From Ctenosaura bakeri (lineage: Eukaryota; Chordata; Lepidosauria; Squamata; Iguanidae), in the NCBI GenBank assembly GCA_948474755.1, contig CAOLHI010000074.1, positions 620,001-684,000 on the forward strand: a DNA stretch of 64,000 bases, read 5' to 3'. The notes under the pieces were generated by a model. It was given only the letters and a program-made list of their open reading frames with translations, did no database searches and was not told the DNA's origin. The translations under genes and the position numbers were made by a program. Of the stretch, positions 1-11,796 are shown one piece after another; within the stretch, counting starts at the first letter, position 1; each line of letters begins with the position of its first letter.

Positions 1-479
1 CATCACTTGTGACATTTATGCTAATATGCCAACTGCTCCCAATTAACTTAATTTCCAACTTCAGTGAGAGAATTTTTAAGCATCATTCAAAAACTGAAGG
101 TCTTAATTAACAAGTTTTATTCTTCAGCGTAACTTTTCACTCTTAAATCAGATAAGAAATAGTCACTTGCTCTCTCCTGGTACATTCATTCACATTTTGA
201 TGTTTAACGTTACACAGTTCTCCATACAAAGCCCATAATTACCTTTTATATGTCATTGTTGATAGTGTCCTTGACAGAATGTTCACTGAGAAGAGAGCAT
301 TTATATGGCAACAAAGGCATATTCTCTTCTTCAAATTCATCTACTACAAAGGGATAGAACCTTTCCCTTCTGGAGGTCTGCCTTCTTTGCAGGGAAAGTA
401 GTTGGGATCAAAGCCTAAAGATAGGAATTCCAAAACATTCATACATCCATATCCTCTTATCTCTCCATCACTTTCTTCT

Positions 480-515
480 CTCTTTCTCTCTCTCTCTCAC
501 ACACACACACACACT
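480..515. repeat. (CT)n(CA)n microsatellite
   Basis: A CT-rich tract passes into a run of CA dinucleotides. Simple repeat with no sign of function. Confidence 0.9.
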
Positions 516-836
516 GTACAAGCACACACATCCATCCATATATGTTTGAGCACTGAGGCCCACACATAACACACCACATACACTACATTCTGCTTCCTCT
601 CTCTCTCCACCATCAATATTGTTCCCAAGTGCAGTGCTTACCATGACCTCATAGGAATGGATAGCAACCATTCACTTTTCTATGACAAAAAAAAAGGGAC
701 AATGCTCAAAAACATCAAGATGGGGATCTAAATTAGTTCTGTCTCTTACTAATTTGCATCTGGGCTCAAGACCTCAGATCCATTCACATCACACAATTAT
801 AGCATTATATTCTACTTTCTTCACCATGCCAACATC

Positions 837-950
837 TCAAGGAATCCTAGAATTGGCAGTTGAGGGAGAGGCATTTAAAATACTCAGCCAAGGAGCTCCT
901 CTTGTGCTTCACCAAATGGCATACCCAAGGGACACAACCTTGGCACTTAA
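837..950. mobile_element. Degraded fragment of the palindromic MITE family
   Basis: Order and wording resemble the interior of the MITEs at 30246-30450 and 45315-45510: a GGAATCCTAGAATT block, then a GAGGGAGAGGCATTTA block, then an AGCCAAGGAGCTCCT block. The termini are not identifiable. It could be chance similarity in part; an alignment with the intact copies would settle it. Confidence 0.45.
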
Positions 951-1742
951 AGTGGAATTTGTAATATGTGGTGAGAATGGTTCCCAGGTTTGGCCACCAG
1001 GTTGCATTTTTTCATCATACTATAGGAAACATCCCAAGCTCAATACCATCTAGAGTCTTTGGACTGCAGCACAAATCAGACTTAGCCATCCTGGCCAATG
1101 GGTATGAATGATGGGAACTGCTGTTCAAAACACTTGGGCCAGCATCCTGCAGAAATCCATGCGTAGCGGCATTATTTTCCAAGATCAGACAGTACAAGCA
1201 AGAGAAGGGGCCTATCTTGGGGGAAAGGTGGATTGATTGATTGTTTGCCTGTTAATGGGCTAGTTGGTTAGTTAGTTAGTTGAAATCATTAAATCAATCA
1301 GTCATTTAGTCAATGAGTCAAACAATGGCATGCAAAAATTTGCTGGCTCTGAGTAGCCTCTTCTTCCAATGCCTTATTTCCTTCATAGGTTCTGGCACCT
1401 GCAGCTTTTTTCCTCTTCCTGTTACCACTACCTACACCGGCATTGCTGCACTTGTAGTAGTGCATCAACAGGATCTGAGTTCTGGAATTCACTAAGGTGG
1501 GAAGGACTGCACTGGAATTTGAGAAAATGCTAGAAAGATGGGGATTAGATAGGTGTTTCTCATAAAACAATTTAAAGCACCAAATGCTTTATCATCTGCA
1601 TTTTGTATATCTTCATGTTCATTGTAGTAATCAGTCGCTGTTGTTCCCCTATCACAGCTGAAGCTGGTAATGATGGCATGCCCAAAGGCACATAAAAAGA
1701 ATACTGCTGAACTACTGCTTCCCAGACTGATCTAATATATAT

Positions 1743-1820
1743 AAGTTAGCATGATCTAGTAGGTGTGTGTGTGTGTGTGTGTACACACACACACACACAC
1801 CTACTAGATCATGCTTACTT
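1743..1820. repeat. Inverted repeat with GT/AC core
   Basis: Unique arms at 1743-1762 and 1801-1820 are reverse complements with a single mismatch, and enclose about ten GT units followed by nine AC units. The whole 78 bp can fold back on itself. It may have arisen by hairpin-templated copying of a GT microsatellite and its flank. Confidence 0.9.
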
Positions 1821-2645
1821 CTATCTTTTTTGCTGTTCTTCTAGTAGTGTATGCTATATGATACTGTTCTTTTTTTCAACAGCCAAATATACAACACTAT
1901 ATTAATCATTTATAATACCAGACGTAACACAGTTTAAATAACTCCATGCAATCCTCTTTGAAATGGCTCTCAATATTACATTCTCTTGCACGATTTACTT
2001 TTTGTACATCTTAGTGAAAGGTAATACAACAGATCTCAGCCGAACTCCTAAAACCCACAGCTTGCTTGATACCTTTGTGGAACATTAATCTTTTAACCCC
2101 GTGAGGCATGCTGAACATCAATTATACCATCTTGTGGCCCAGGGGTGAGATATGTGAGCTGGAACTGAAGACAGGCTACAATAGAGGCATCTCAAACAGA
2201 GATCATGAACCATCAATCTTCTTTTGGGTGTGTGGGGGCAACACAACTTCATAAGGCCATCCATGGGTAATGCGGTCTTTGAGTGCCTCTGTGGCTGGCT
2301 CTGACTTGTCGCACCAGCCAGAGCTCGCAAATCATGCTTGACCCTCTTGACCCACCGGAATGTGCCGCTAAAGAACAGAGCTTATTAAACAGCACTGTGA
2401 AGTTTTCACACACAGAGCTCAGTAGCAGTTCATGTCACAGTCCCACAATCAGGCTTTTTTTAAAAAAAATCCTACACATGCATCCAGATTTGTGGGTGGG
2501 TGAAATATGTCATATCCCACTCCCCCAACACAATTCATCTGTGGGGGGAAGGGTTCAACAGACCTAAATCCCCCTTTACATTTCCCCTTGGCAGAGTCTG
2601 GTGTAGCCCTGTAGTTGATTCATACACCCTTATATTTAAGGGACA

Positions 2646-2862
2646 GCCACTGTGTTGTAGTAGTTTGAGCATTGGATTGTGATTCTGAATAGCAGGGTTC
2701 AAATCATCACATGGCCATGGAATCCCACTGGATGACTTTGGGCAAGTCACTCTCTCAGCTGCAAAGGAAGGCAAACACCTCTGTACAAATCTTGCCAAGA
2801 AAACCCCATGATAAGGTGACTTAGGGTTGCTGTAATGGAAATGATTTGAAGGTACACAGGAA
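2646..2862 (+). mobile_element. SINE, Sauria-type (tRNA head, RTE-like tail)
   Basis: The head has a tRNA-like promoter layout: a B-box-like GGGTTCAAATC at about 2695, followed by the family-typical CCATGGAATCCCACTGGATG and GGGCAAGTCAC blocks. The tail (GACTTAGGGTTGCTGTAATG, then TTGAAGGTACACAGGAACAA) matches the Bov-B/RTE-like 3' end known for squamate SINEs. Related copies lie at 39495-39648 (minus) and 51996-52180 (plus). Family assignment is from memory of the consensus. It is a diverged, non-coding copy. Confidence 0.75.
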
Positions 2863-3362
2863 CAATTTTTAAAGAGAGGGCTTATTTATCAAACTGACTG
2901 CAGCAAAAGTTTAAAAACATAAAAGTAAGGTAAGTTTGTATGGGAGCCCAGTTCCGTCAGTCCCGGTGTAGCAGATACCTCCAGCTGATAAAGCATCTCA
3001 TATACGGTGAAAAAACATGAACAGAAAAAGTCACACAGACAGACAAGTTAAGCATTTTGTGAGTTAAGCAGCATCAGCATCTCAGAGTGATAGCTCTCTG
3101 TGTCATGGAAGATGAGGGTCTCATGGAAGGAGGCATCATTCTAAGGAAGAAGGAAATTATCTCATCTTCGGAACCTGTTCCTTCAGGAATTAACTGATAT
3201 CCTATGTTGCAGAGGCTTTGTCTCCAAGGAAGTGTTATTTGGTAGTGGAAAATCTATTATTGGAGTCAGATAAAGCTGGGCTTGTGAAGTGTGATTTTGC
3301 CTTCTGATGCAAAAGTAGATGGTGTTGTGTTCATCACCCCAATAACACAAAGAAATATAGTG
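2863..3362. other. Intergenic sequence, nothing recognised
   Basis: No exon, RNA gene or repeat could be identified between the SINE and the solo LTR. Confidence 0.5.
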
Positions 3363-4217
3363 TGTTACCCTGTAAGTTGGGGGTCCCGGGAGGGGCGCCC
3401 AAATAACCAAATAAAAACACAAGATGGGGAAATTAAGCTCGAACACTCTCTTTAGCTAACGAGAGGCAGGGTAACTTTAGCTAGGATCAGAGAACGTAGC
3501 CAGACAAGGTTTCAAAGTAACAAAAATAACATTTATTGAGAGCAAACAACCTAAAAGACACCACATGCACACAGCTAACTAGAAATAGAAATGGAGAGCT
3601 TTGGGGAATGGGTAATACGACACCTCATCTCATAGTCCTGGAGAGAAGAGGAGGTTCCAAAAAGAGAGGCAGACTCAGTTATTGGGAACTGAGGGGAAAA
3701 CTTCACTGGACAGAGCGGCAGCAAAGCAGGGTGGAAGTCCAGGGTGATCCGAAGAAGTCCCGAAAGTGGGGACTTTTTATAGGGTGGATTTTACCTACAG
3801 ACTATGCTATGCTCGGTGAGAACAAAGGAAATTTGGAGCTGGACAAGGGAGTTGGAAAAGGTCAGGTTTTGCATGATGTGCTTAACGCTGGATGACAATA
3901 GTATGGCCAGTACGCTGATGGCCCGATATAAAATAATGGCTCGGCTCTTGGCCATGCGACTTTGTGAAGATACGCACCGAGCAAAGCCGGTTTGCAGGGA
4001 GGTTTTTCCCTAAAGTGTCGGAGAGGCTTAAGTTGCCTGCCTGAATGAGGTTTTGGAATGTACAACCATTAACGGCCACGCCCAATACATGCTTGTCCGG
4101 TGGGCCTCTGCAAACACGTGGAGTAGGGTGGCAGAGAAAGATCAAGCAAAGGCCAAATTATTTGATATCAAAAGGATATCTAGTGCTCTCACCCCACATA
4201 TCATAACCGTGATAACA
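3363..4217 (-). mobile_element. Solo LTR, family 1 (copy B)
   Basis: The 855-bp unit begins TGTTACCC on the plus strand and ends GATAACA, so in its own sense it runs TGTTATCACGG to CAGGGTAACA. On the minus strand it carries a TATA-like TATAAAAAG (plus positions 3773-3781) and, further on, an AATAAA signal (plus 3532-3537). This order of promoter before poly(A) signal is expected of an LTR. It aligns through its length with the plus-strand copies at 6904-7799 and 17326-18293. No clear target duplication is visible. It sits beyond the 3' side of the Gypsy remnant, but no polypurine tract adjoins it, so it is treated as a separate solo LTR. Confidence 0.8.
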
Positions 4218-4779
4218 AATGCAGTCTGGGCAGCAAAAATTAGTCACCAGGTACGAAGTTGAAAATAAATCCAAGAACCAGGGGTATAACTACAAGGTGA
4301 ACATTATAAGGGCATTGCCCCCAAAATAAGAATTCTACTCCACCATAATGAAATTTTCTTTCGTTCCCCAAAGGTCTAACATTGCAGTAACTTAAAACTT
4401 CAATTATGTATTTAGAAATACAGTTTAGGAATCTCAAGAAAAGTAGTAGGTAAAATTACCAAAGTACGCACCAAATATGTTTTTTAGGTGTGAATAGCTT
4501 TGAATCTTTCTCGCTCTTTCTCTTTCTCTCTGCATTGCTAGAAATTTGCGAATAAAAGGAAAATTTTATGTGGAACAGAATTCTTATTTGGAAACTCAAT
4601 GCCATCACCTGCCTTCCCCTGGTATCTACACCCCATGCAAGACTTCCAAGATAGCTTTGTCTGGGATGCTGACTGTTCAATGTACAGAGCCAACTAAGCA
4701 GTCAGAGAGAGGTTTTCCAAATAGAAAGTCTTAACATATACATTTGATTGTGGCATTAGGAAAAACATCTCTGGATATG
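4218..4779. other. No recognised feature
   Basis: Between the solo LTR and the end of the Gypsy pol remnant. The 3' LTR of that Gypsy element would be expected hereabouts, but nothing resembling its 5' LTR at 13281-13567 is visible. Confidence 0.4.
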
Positions 4780-4899
4780 TCAGGCACTGAGGAACATTTG
4801 AGAAAGCATAAATGAGAGAAGCTCCAGCTGAACCAAAATGGAACCAGGCAGTTGATGGATTTAATATCAAAATTTACAGAGCAATGTTTATAGTGAGCT

Positions 4900-5885
4900 C
4901 TGAAAGAAAGAACTGGGGAGTCTCAAGTTAGAGATGAATCATAGGTGATACTTCTGGGAGGCCAGAATCAGTCTGAGAGGAGTTCGAAGCAGGGGACAGT
5001 TTCAGTAAGCTGCAATGAAAAACAGGGTGAATGAGTTTATATTTAGCAGGCAATGAGTTCAAAAGTCATGTCATTTATGGCTTTTTTGATAGGGAAGGGG
5101 CCAATAAATTTAGGAGCAAGCTTCTTAGACAGACCTTCAAAACTTAAGTTTTTGGTAGACAGGAATCCAAGGCCCCAAGCTTGTAGATGGAGTTTTGCTG
5201 TCTTTTCCTGTCAGTGAAGCATTTGTGGGAAGCTTTGGAAGATTGAATGGGAGAGTGGACAGAGTCCCAGCTGCCAAAAATTTGCTGGATTCAAGAATTG
5301 GGAGGGGGTATGCCTCAGTAGGAGCGATAGGGGAAAATTGTTTAAGTTCAGTCCTGTAGACAACTTCAAAGGGGGATTTTCCAGTGGAGGCATGCCTTGC
5401 AGAGTTGCAGGCAAATTTGGCAAATGGTAGGAAGGAAACCCAATTGTATTGGCTGGAGTTAATAAAACAGTGAAGGTATTGTTCAAGAGATTAATTGATG
5501 TGTTTGGTTTGTCTGTCAGTTTGCGGATGATAGCTACTGCTGAGCTTTTGGTTGATGTCAACGGATATTAGGAAAGAAGCTCAGAACTTGGAAGTGAATA
5601 TTGGTTCTCTGTATCAGATATGATACAGGAGGGGTCCCATGCAGACACCAAACATGAGAGATGAACAATTGGGCCAGTTTTTCTGCCATGGGAACTTTCT
5701 TAAGAGGAATGAAGTGAGATTGCTTGGAAAATCGGGCTGTGACCACCCAGATGACGTGGCAGCCCTGGCTGTTGGGTAGACCTATGATGAAGTCCCAAGA
5801 AATGATGTCCCATGGCTTAGAACAAGTTGGGAGTGGTTTCAAAAGTCCATGCACTTTAGAGTTCCTAGTTTTGCAGGTGTTCCAT
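4900..5885 (-). pseudogene. Gypsy-like integrase, core and C-terminal part
   Basis: On the minus strand 5854-5558 encodes the start of a Ty3/Gypsy integrase core (WDIISWDFIIGLPNSQG, then RFSKQSHFIPLKK). The next part continues in a different frame in 5561-5211, and more shifted frames follow to about 4900, including IHPVFHCSLLK near 5010-5045, typical of the C-terminal region of vertebrate Gypsy integrases. The first catalytic Asp (in SWDF) is present, but the usual SDRG second-Asp motif reads LIQR here and the expected Glu region reads LTDKPNTS, so two catalytic residues appear lost. Frameshifts and stops make this a dead copy. Its upstream zinc-binding half lies at 12262-12561, separated by the L1 insertion. 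Confidence 0.85.
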
Positions 5886-5899
5886 GTGGCACAATTATT
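5885..5899. repeat. L1 target-site duplication, left copy
   Basis: TGTGGCACAATTATT here is identical to 12247-12261. The pair brackets the L1 and lies within the Gypsy integrase zinc-binding coding sequence. Confidence 0.92.
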
Positions 5900-6052
5900 T
5901 TTTATTAGAAAGAATTTTATTTAAATTTTACACATATAAAATAACAAAATTCCCCCTTTCCACTTCCATGTTTTTCTTCCCCAGTTAAGTTATATCTTAT
6001 CTTCCACTTTTTTATAAAGACCAAAAAAGTGCTAATCCATCCTCTAATAAGT

Positions 6053-6712
6053 TTATATTTTTAACCATTCCATTACCACTTTCCATTCCCCTTCAAAGTT
6101 CTGTATAGGTTTTTTTTCCAAAGAGTTTGCTAATTTTTCAGTCTCTACCATATCCAGTACCTTTAATTTCCATTCTTCTAGATTGATTTCTTTCTTTTCT
6201 TTCCAGTGTTGAGCATATGTTATTCTTGCTGCCATCATCAAATACAATAGTATCTTCTGGTGTCTTCTAACCTCCCTATTTTGACCTATCATATTTAATA
6301 AGTAAAAGTCTGGTGTCATTTCAAAATTCACATTACAAATTCTTTGAATTTCATCACATATCCCCTTCCAAAATTTCCTTGCCATCTGACAAGTTCACCA
6401 CATATGAAAGAAAGAACCCACCTTTTCATCACATTTCCAACACTTCACATCCCCATTTTTAGTTATTTTTTGAAGTCTTTCTGGGGTCATATACCATCTA
6501 TGTAGCATCTTATAAAAATTTTCTCTTCAATTTAAATTTGGTGTAAATTTTATGTCTGCTTTCCACACTCTTTCCCAATCTTCTAATTTATTTGGATGCC
6601 TCACATTTTGAGCCCATCTAACCATCGTGTCTTTTATTATATCTGGTTCCAATTCTCTCTTCAATAACAATTTGTAAAATTTGGAGAGTCTCTTCTTGTG
6701 ATTCTCTTTCAA
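6053..6712 (-). pseudogene. L1 ORF2 C-terminal region
   Basis: Two minus-strand open frames (6712-6527 and 6385-6053) carry the basic, Trp-rich sequence typical of L1 ORF2 downstream of the reverse transcriptase, including TMVRWAQNVRH and WKGICDEIQRICN. They are separated by frame breaks. Position, just inside the 3' end of the L1, supports the call. Confidence 0.75.
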
Positions 6713-6903
6713 CAGTAACTCTAATTCATTTTATTTTCTCCCAGAACCATATAGTTTTTGATCCATTATAAAACCAGTTTAATTCATGTCCATCATCTCT
6801 CAGTTCTTCTGCTGTTTTCATTCTACTTTTATTGCCATCCCATTTCAGCATGTCTTGATATGTTAATAATTTTCCTTGTTTTGTTGGGGTGATTTTGAAC
6901 ACT

Positions 6904-7799
6904 TGTTACTGTAGTTTCTGGCCCGGACTAGTGGGATATTAGATATCATTTGATATCAGTAATTTGGCCTTCTTCACCCATTCCTTTCCACGTGCTTGCG
7001 AGGGCCCCGGACAGCACGCACACAGGCATGGCCAAAAATAGCTGATCCAGGCAGGCCAATAATAGCCAGACTGCCGCTTTAGGAGACCTCAAGGCAAGTA
7101 ACCTTTTAAGATCACATTATGTATGCACGCTGTTTACAAAAGACTCCCTGCCCCGTGCAGGCAGCTTGATGAGCCGAATACTCAACTGTCGAGCACTCCG
7201 CGCTTGCATACTGGCTACTCTATTGACAACTCTGTCATAACTCAATCATGCAAAATGCTGACCTTTCGGAGGCTTTGTCTCCCACCTGAAACCCATTGTT
7301 ATCCCCGGGAATGGACTAGCCTATGGGCACATTTTCCCCTATAAGACCCCCTGATTTTGAGCGCTCCTTTGGATCGCTCCTGGCTTCCATCCCACCTTGC
7401 TGTTGCTTCGTTCAGCGAGCCTTCCCCTCAGCTCCTCATGCTGAGAATCTTCACTCCTACGGACTTTTCTTCAGACTACCCTGGCTTCAGGACAGGTGTA
7501 GTATTTCCCATGCAAAACCTCATCTTAAAACCCTCTATCCAATTCCTACCTTTATTTCAATAGGTCTGTGTGAGTGTGTTTGCATACACATGTTTGACTG
7601 TGTTGTACATCAATAAAGAAAACAATTATTATTTACTTCTGTTTGCTTCTTGACTCGGCCTAACCCCATAGACATTGGGTTCAAGATCTCGATAGGTTGC
7701 CCTGCCTCTTATATTGCTAGCAGTGCTCTTGCTAATTCCCATTCCCCATTGTGAGCACATTGAGGTGTCCCTCCTGGGACCGAAGAAATCAGGGTAACA
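6904..7799 (+). mobile_element. Solo LTR, family 1 (copy C), inside the L1
   Basis: The 896-bp unit starts TGTTACTGTAG and ends CAGGGTAACA. It shares with copies A and B the GATATCATTTGATATC-like segment near the start, the CCACGTG...GGACA...GCATGGCC block, a TATA-like CTATAAG near 7339 and an AATAAA signal at 7612-7617. L1 sequence resumes on either side. No clean target duplication is visible. It is younger than the L1 it interrupts. Confidence 0.82.
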
Positions 7800-8037
7800 G
7801 CTTCTTGAGGTGATGTCCAAATTGGGAGTTTTATATATTTCTGCTTTATTTTTAACCAAATCTTTAATAATTTTTTCCAGATGCAATGATTGTTAAATTC
7901 TTAATTCACTGCTACCTTATTATAACACAGATAACCATGCCATCTGAATCTATTATCCAATTCTTCCAATCCTTTTATTGATGATTTCTCTAAAATAATC
8001 CAATCTTTTATCCAATCTAAACAACAGGCATAATAAT

Positions 8038-8596
8038 TGTGATAACTGAAGCCCCTGTCAGAGCTGCTGATGACGAGCAACAGCTGTTGGTTCCTGTGGC
8101 TCTAAGTCCTGAAGCTCAAGAGCTCCCCTGCTGCCATGGACCAAGCAGGCTTGGATGTTCCTCTGCCTACTCCTTTAGGGCAACAGGGATCTGATTCTGA
8201 AGATGAAGTTTGGAGCCTGTGCCAATCAGCCCACAAACAGGTCAGAGACTCAATAGAGCTGAGCAAAGGGAGGCTACCTTGATCAAGAAGCTGTGACTAG
8301 CCATACCTGTGTCTTGGGCTATATAACTACCTGTCTGGAAGCTTTCCTTTGCTTGTGGCAAACTTCTTTCAAGCCCTCCTCTTGTCCGTTCCTTGCTCTC
8401 AGCACCTGGCTCCTACTACCTTGAATTGATCTCTTGACCCTTGGCTTTTGGAACTCTGTCTATGGCTTTCGCTTGACGCTCTGGTAAATGAACTCCCTTG
8501 TGTAAAGTGCTTGCTTGTCTCCTCCTGGCTGAACTTTGTTGGCTCTCACGCTCTCTTCTCTGGGCTGGCTCGCTGCCCAGGTCTCTGACCTTGACA
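8038..8596 (+). mobile_element. LTR-like element inside the L1
   Basis: A 559-bp block foreign to L1 begins TGTGATAACTGAAGCCCC and ends CTGACCTTGACA. It has a clear TATA box (GGGCTATATAAC at about 8317-8328) followed by a pyrimidine-rich leader. TG...CA ends, size and a central TATA fit a solo LTR of a second type, unlike family 1. The flanks ATAAT and ATTAT form only a weak possible 5-bp duplication. No coding capacity. Confidence 0.6.
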
Positions 8597-8835
8597 ATTA
8601 TATATTTTCAACAATGATAAATCAAATCCTCCTCTCTCTTTTGTATCCTGTAATATTTTAAATCTTATTCTTGGCTTTTTTCCCTGCCAAATAAATTTTT
8701 GAAGATCTTTCTTCTATTCTTTAAATATTTTTCTCTTCCTATTATTGGTAAATTTTGAAAAAGGAACATGAGTTGGGGTAATAAAGACATTTTAAAAGCA
8801 TTGATTCTTCCCAGAAAGAATAGATCTAGTTTATT

Positions 8836-9995
8836 CTATTTCTCCATATCACTTCTTATATCTTTCCATGTCTTTTGGTAACTTTGACCAAATAATTCTT
8901 GTTTCTTCTTTGTTATAAAAATCCCCAAGTAGTTTGTTTTCTTAGTTAACTGACATGCTGGCATTTTCCCCAGCTCAGCTTGTTCTTTTTTTGACATATT
9001 TAGTGCCATTACCATTGTCTTTTCCTTGTTAATCTTATATCCTTTCATTTGTACAAAACCTTGCAAAATTTCTAGCAACTTTTGGATTGAGTCTTTTGGG
9101 TCCTCTAAGAAGATAATAACATCATCTGCAAAGGCTCTTAATTTCAGTTCCTTTTCTTTTATTTTCAAGCCTTTTATCTGTGAGTCCTCATTTATTATAT
9201 TTAGTGATACTTCCAAAACTGCAATAAATATTAATGGTGACAGCGGGCATCTTTGTCTTACCCCTTTATGTATAGGAAAGCTCATTGAAATGTCTCCATT
9301 TAATAGTAATCTTGCAGATTGATCTTGGTAAATCATCTCTATCCATTCACAGAAATCTTCTCCAAGATCGTATTCTCTCAATAACCTTGTTTATAAATGT
9401 CCAAGAAACATTATCAAATGCTTTTTCTGCATTGCTACTATCTTGCCTGGATTCTTATCATAATACTCAATTGCATCAAGTAATATTCTTACATTATTTC
9501 TCATAAGTCTGCCAAGTAAGAAGCCTGTTTGACCTTTTTGGATCTTATCCTGTAATATTTGTCTCATCTGCTTTGCTAATACTGCTGCAAAAATTTTGTA
9601 ATCTATATTCAACAGGAAGTTGATAATCTATAGTTTTTGACTTCTCTTTTATCTTTCCCCTCTTTAGGAATCAATACGATATTTGACTCACCCCAGGATT
9701 CCAGTTTTCCTTGCTTCTTTATTTCTGCCATAGTTGCATGTATTGGTTGGATCAATTCTTTTATGAATTTCTTGTAATATAGAGCTGTGAAACCATCTGG
9801 TCCTGGAGTCTTATCAACTTTTAAATCTCTTATAGCTTCTTCTACCTCATTTATTGTTATTGGTTTATTCAATTGATTTTGTGCTTCCACTGATGCTTTC
9901 CATATATTTATTTTCTCAAAATATCCAAACAAGTATTTTCCATATTGTTGAAGGGTGTGTTTTTTCTTGAAATAGTTTAGTATAATATTCTTCAA
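8836..9995 (-). pseudogene. L1 ORF2 reverse transcriptase
   Basis: Minus-strand frames 9995-9609, 9612-9391 and 9381-8836 together cover the fingers and palm of an L1 reverse transcriptase. Visible motifs in order are DKTPGPDGFTALYYKKF, SNIVLIPKEGKD, QKGQTGFLLGR, GVRQRCPLSPLIF (normally GVRQGCPLSP, so one glycine is replaced by arginine) and the active site AFADDVIIFLEDP with both aspartates intact. Frameshifts separate the three segments. The domain would copy L1 RNA at a nicked target; this copy cannot make a full protein. Confidence 0.93.
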
Positions 9996-10312
9996 ACTTC
10001 TGTTTTATTTTATCATGTTATGTGATCACCTTTTTGTCATCTTGTAATTCTAAAATCAGATTCCTTTCCATCCCCTTCTTAAGTTTACATGCTAACCATT
10101 TTCCAATTTTATTTGCTTGTTTGAAGTGGGTCAGTTTCATATGTTTCATCTTTTTCTCTATCTCTTCAGTTGTAATTAATTCCATTTCTTTCTGTATTTT
10201 TTTGATCCCCTGTTGTAATGATGCTTGAGATGGATTTGCCTTGAGTTCCTTTTCCTTTTCTTGGAGTTTTTTCAGTAACTTTCTCTTTTGGTATCTTTCT
10301 CACCTTTTCTTA

Positions 10313-10733
10313 GGCCCTTTCCACACCTTGCCTTTTTCCGGCACTGGGGTGCAGGGATCGGGCAAGAAGCCTCCAGTGAGAGGCTCTTGTGTCCTTGCTG
10401 CTTCAGCTTCGCACGAGCTGCCTGCTTGCACAAGAGCCCCGCCTCTTCCTTCCACAGTGCATCCTGGGAGTTTCCCAGGCTGCGCTGGGGCAGGAAGTGT
10501 GACCAGCATGGGTCTGGAGGCTCCGCACGCCAGATAAGTGCACGTGGGGCCCGGGAGCAATGTGTGATCGCGCACCATTTTTGGCTTCCAGTCAAAAATG
10601 AAAAGAGGTGCAATTGGTGCCTGCTGGCCCCTGGAGCGTCGCATGATTGTTAGTGCATCATGCAGATCACTCCTCACAATCATGCAATGCTCCAGGCGAC
10701 CTTTCACATGGCAAATGCTGTGAGGAAAGGGCC
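10313..10733 (+). mobile_element. Harbinger-like MITE inside the L1
   Basis: A 421-bp non-coding element with inverted ends GGCCCTTTCC...GGAAAGGGCC, flanked by TTA (10310-10312) and CTA (10734-10736), a 3-bp duplication with one change. The interior holds subterminal inverted segments around CTGGAGCGTCGCATGATTG and CAATCATGCAATGCTCCAG. It is the same family as the MITEs within the family 2 LTRs. Assignment to PIF/Harbinger rests on TWA-type duplications and GG...CC ends. No transposase is present. Confidence 0.8.
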
Positions 10734-10906
10734 CTATTTTGAATTTGTCATTGCTGGATGAAAAAATCTCTTATTACTGCTTTCGATGCATCCCATAAAG
10801 TTTTCATCCTTGTTCCATCCTTAGTATTCTCTTCGAAGTAGAAATTCAAAGCTTCTTTCACTTTCTTGATAATTTCCTCATCGTTCAGCAAACTATCATT
10901 TAATCG

Positions 10907-11471
10907 TCACTGAAACTGTTTATTCTTGTCCTTCAATTGTAACATCACTGGATGGTTATCAGATTTTACTTTAGGTAATATTTCCATTTGTTTTACTTCT
11001 GTTAGCAGATGTTTTGAAATCAAGATCATATCAATTTGGGACCAAGTTTTGTGAACTTCAGAGAAAAAAGTAAAATCCTTTACATTCGGGTGAATGTTTT
11101 TCCAAGCATCTATAACAGTTGATTCTTTGCACATTTCAGAGAAACTGTGTGGTAATTTCCCTTTCTTTACTTGTTCTTTCTTAGTTTTTTAAAGCTGATT
11201 TATCTAAGTTATCATCTTGAACTCTGTTCCAGTCTCCCATGAGAATCCAGTCCTCATATTCATATATTGATACTTTCCCCCACGATTTCTTATAGTATTC
11301 TGTCTTATTTTCATTTGGGGTGTAAATTCCAACCAATAGGATCTTTTTCCCATTCTTTTGAATGTCCACTCCCAGCATTCTCCCTTCATTGTCTTTAAAA
11401 ATTTCCTTGGCTTCAATGCTTTTTTCAACATATATTACTACTCCCCTTTTTTTCTTCAAATATGAGGACAT
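10907..11471 (-). pseudogene. L1 ORF2 apurinic-type endonuclease domain
   Basis: Minus-strand frames 11471-11181 and 11134-10907 encode the middle and end of the L1 endonuclease: KRGVVIYVEKSIE, LLVGIYTPNENKTEYY, WILMGDWNRVQD (the GDFN-type metal site, here GDWN) and the closing SDNHPVMLQL (the SDH-type catalytic block, here SDN-H). A frame break separates the two halves. The domain would nick the genomic target to prime reverse transcription. Confidence 0.88.
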
Positions 11472-11796
11472 AAAACATTTTCCTAGTTTTCAATAGTACA
11501 AATATTTTTCTTGATTCAACTTAAGATGAGTCTTTTGTAAAATTGTAATCTGAGGTCTTAATCTTTTTAAATGATGGAAAATCTGCCTTCTCTTTGCCTG
11601 TGAATTGATTCCATGTACATTCCACAAAATAATCTTCATTTTCTCTTGTTCTTTATCTCTACTTCCCTTTTTTCTTTTTTTCCTCTGGTTCTGCCAATTC
11701 CAACTCTTCTTCAGACTTTATACTTGATTCTTCTGTTACTGCCAGTCCTTTTTGTTTAGGTTCTTGTGTCTTCTCTGATTTCTTCTTAGTATCAGC

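Larger units (their letters stand above)
1..2640. other. Non-coding sequence, no gene recognised
   Basis: AT-rich sequence without any convincing exon. It holds a CT/CA simple repeat near 480-515, a degraded palindromic-MITE fragment near 837-950, TTAG/ATTG-type short repeats near 1230-1285 and the GT/AC inverted repeat at 1743-1820, each discussed separately where useful. The longest open frame (682-1053, plus) overlaps the degraded MITE and shows no recognisable domain, so it is not called a gene. Confidence 0.6.

Noticed and set aside
682..1053. 123-codon open frame as a possible gene
   Set aside because: No recognisable domain, and part of it overlaps a degraded MITE. Length is within chance expectation.
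3363..4217. LTR B as the 3' LTR of the Gypsy remnant
   Set aside because: It does not resemble the 5' LTR at 13281-13567, lacks an adjacent polypurine tract, and matches solo LTRs elsewhere.
10241..10707. Cluster of overlapping frames inside the L1
   Set aside because: They coincide with the GC-rich Harbinger-like MITE; not L1 or host coding sequence.
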